Source: Kudoa neothunni
Taxonomy: Eukaryota; Cnidaria
Direction of reading: 5' to 3'
NCBI GenBank assembly: GCA_964304625.1
Contig: OZ199839.1
Span: 6,944,001 to 7,008,000 of the forward strand
Length of the DNA: 64,000 nt
Both the position numbers and the translations under genes were made by a program. Below, in pieces: positions 63,601 to 64,000 of this stretch; position 1 is the stretch's first letter, and each line of letters begins with the position of its first letter. Below the pieces are notes generated by a model. It was not told the origin of the DNA, did not search any database, and saw only the letters and a program-made list of their open reading frames with translations.

Positions 63601-64000
63601 CTTGGCATTTTTCTCACATTATATGTATTGTAGTTGTTCGCCATAAACATTGAATTTGTTTCGCACATAGCATTTGCCTTTATGTCGTGTGGAGGTGAAA
63701 GTCGACTAAGCAATGCTTATGGAGCATTGGTAACTTCGGGTGGATCAGTAATTTATTGTGCTATTTCACATTTGGTTTTTAAATATGTTGTGGTGTAGGT
63801 GTTTTCAGGAATTGCGCTCACGAAAATTATAGGAGTTTCCGTGCTGGCGTTTGCACCCTCTGAAATATTAAAATCTACTATTTCAGAATGTACATGTTTG
63901 CAGTGGTAGTTGGAGCTCTTCATGGATTGATATTTTTGCCGGCTCTTCTTTCATACCTAGGACCAACGCCGCCCACCTCAGCCATCAATGGGGTCGAATA
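57698..64000 (+). CDS. NPC1: NPC1-like lysosomal sterol transporter, 3' end outside window
   Basis: Exons: 57698-57763, 57878-58232, 58424-58656, 60058-61630, 61765-62037, 62099-62254, 62303-62419, 62470-62604, 62661-63001, 63051-63326, 63389-63581, 63634-63747, 63799 onward. A signal peptide ([19 protein letters not shown]) opens the protein. The N-terminal sterol-binding domain ([26 protein letters not shown]) follows, then the first membrane helix, the middle luminal domain ([23 protein letters not shown]), the sterol-sensing helices ([33 protein letters not shown]-like) and the C-terminal luminal and membrane parts ([29 protein letters not shown]). NPC1 moves cholesterol handed over by NPC2 out of lysosomes. 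Three single-base frame breaks lie near 58041 (one T too many), 61421 (one A too few) and 63869 (one T too few); homology resumes at once in each case. Intron 3 (1.4 kb) hosts a U2 snRNA gene. Confidence 0.92.
59100..59283 (+). ncRNA. U2: U2 spliceosomal snRNA
   Basis: The 5' end ATCGCTTC.CGGCC...GGCTAAGATCAAGTG and the branch-point recognition box GTAGTATCTGTTC match U2 closely. A stem-loop II region follows, then the Sm site (CTTATTTTTGAAGG near 59190-59203). A stem-loop III has a CAGC-TTG-CTG top. Stem-loop IV has CGCTTCTGC and GCGGAAGCG arms with a TTGCACTA loop, the usual UUGCA(G)UA. All core parts are present over about 184 nt, so the copy could be functional. It lies in the sense orientation inside NPC1 intron 3. 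snRNA genes normally use their own Pol II promoter with a PSE about 55 bp upstream; I cannot identify that element here. Confidence 0.9.

Noticed and set aside
1-64000. CRISPR arrays, rRNA genes, LTR elements or bacterial-type operons
   Set aside because: No regularly spaced direct repeats with unique spacers, no rRNA core sequence, and no reverse transcriptase or LTR pair were seen; all coding genes are spliced metazoan genes.

Overview
This window is nuclear DNA from a metazoan with an AT-rich genome. Every protein gene is split by GT-AG introns, and most introns are only about 35-50 nt. A minority are 0.6-2.8 kb and hold repeats. The gene set (muskelin, a three-CH filamin, NPC1, VMP1, ALG2, ZRANB2, GPATCH1, TIM8) is animal-like. 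The sequence alone does not settle the phylum. Many exons are shorter than 100 nt, so I joined them by protein homology and splice phase; for six genes the joined exons sum to an exact multiple of three.

Layout: 2.1-3.4 kb, a decayed Tc1/mariner element; 3.6-5.0 kb (-), a secreted five-domain Kunitz-like protein; 5.9-8.0 kb, a Tigger/pogo element with both ends and a TA duplication; 9.4-10.4 kb (+), ZRANB2; 10.6-11.1 kb, an A/T tandem array; 11.6-12.1 kb, a GC-richer SINE-like unit; 13.7-20.1 kb (-), complete muskelin in 22 exons; 21.0-27.6 kb (-), a jitterbug-type filamin; 28.2-33.1 kb (-), GPATCH1, divergent from TIM8 (33.2-33.4 kb, +); 37.4-38.8 kb (+), ALG2; 41.2-44.2 kb (-), a type I membrane protein built of an unfamiliar cysteine-containing repeat; 45.6-46.5 kb (-), a four-pass membrane protein; 46.5-49.2 kb (-), VMP1 with a MITE in an intron; 52.6-56.7 kb, a Mutator-like element next to a hAT relic; 57.7-64.0 kb (+), NPC1, cut by the window end, with a U2 snRNA gene inside its third intron.

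The genes are mostly independent housekeeping genes: RNA processing (ZRANB2, GPATCH1, U2), membrane traffic and sterol export (VMP1, NPC1), N-glycan assembly (ALG2), mitochondrial import (TIM8) and cytoskeleton (filamin). The least familiar material is the cysteine-repeat membrane protein, the Kunitz protein with missing cysteines, and the four-pass protein with an in-frame TGA. NPC1 and VMP1 carry single-base frame breaks, mostly in short homopolymers, while the other genes read cleanly. This points to consensus errors or recent decay at the right-hand end of the window.
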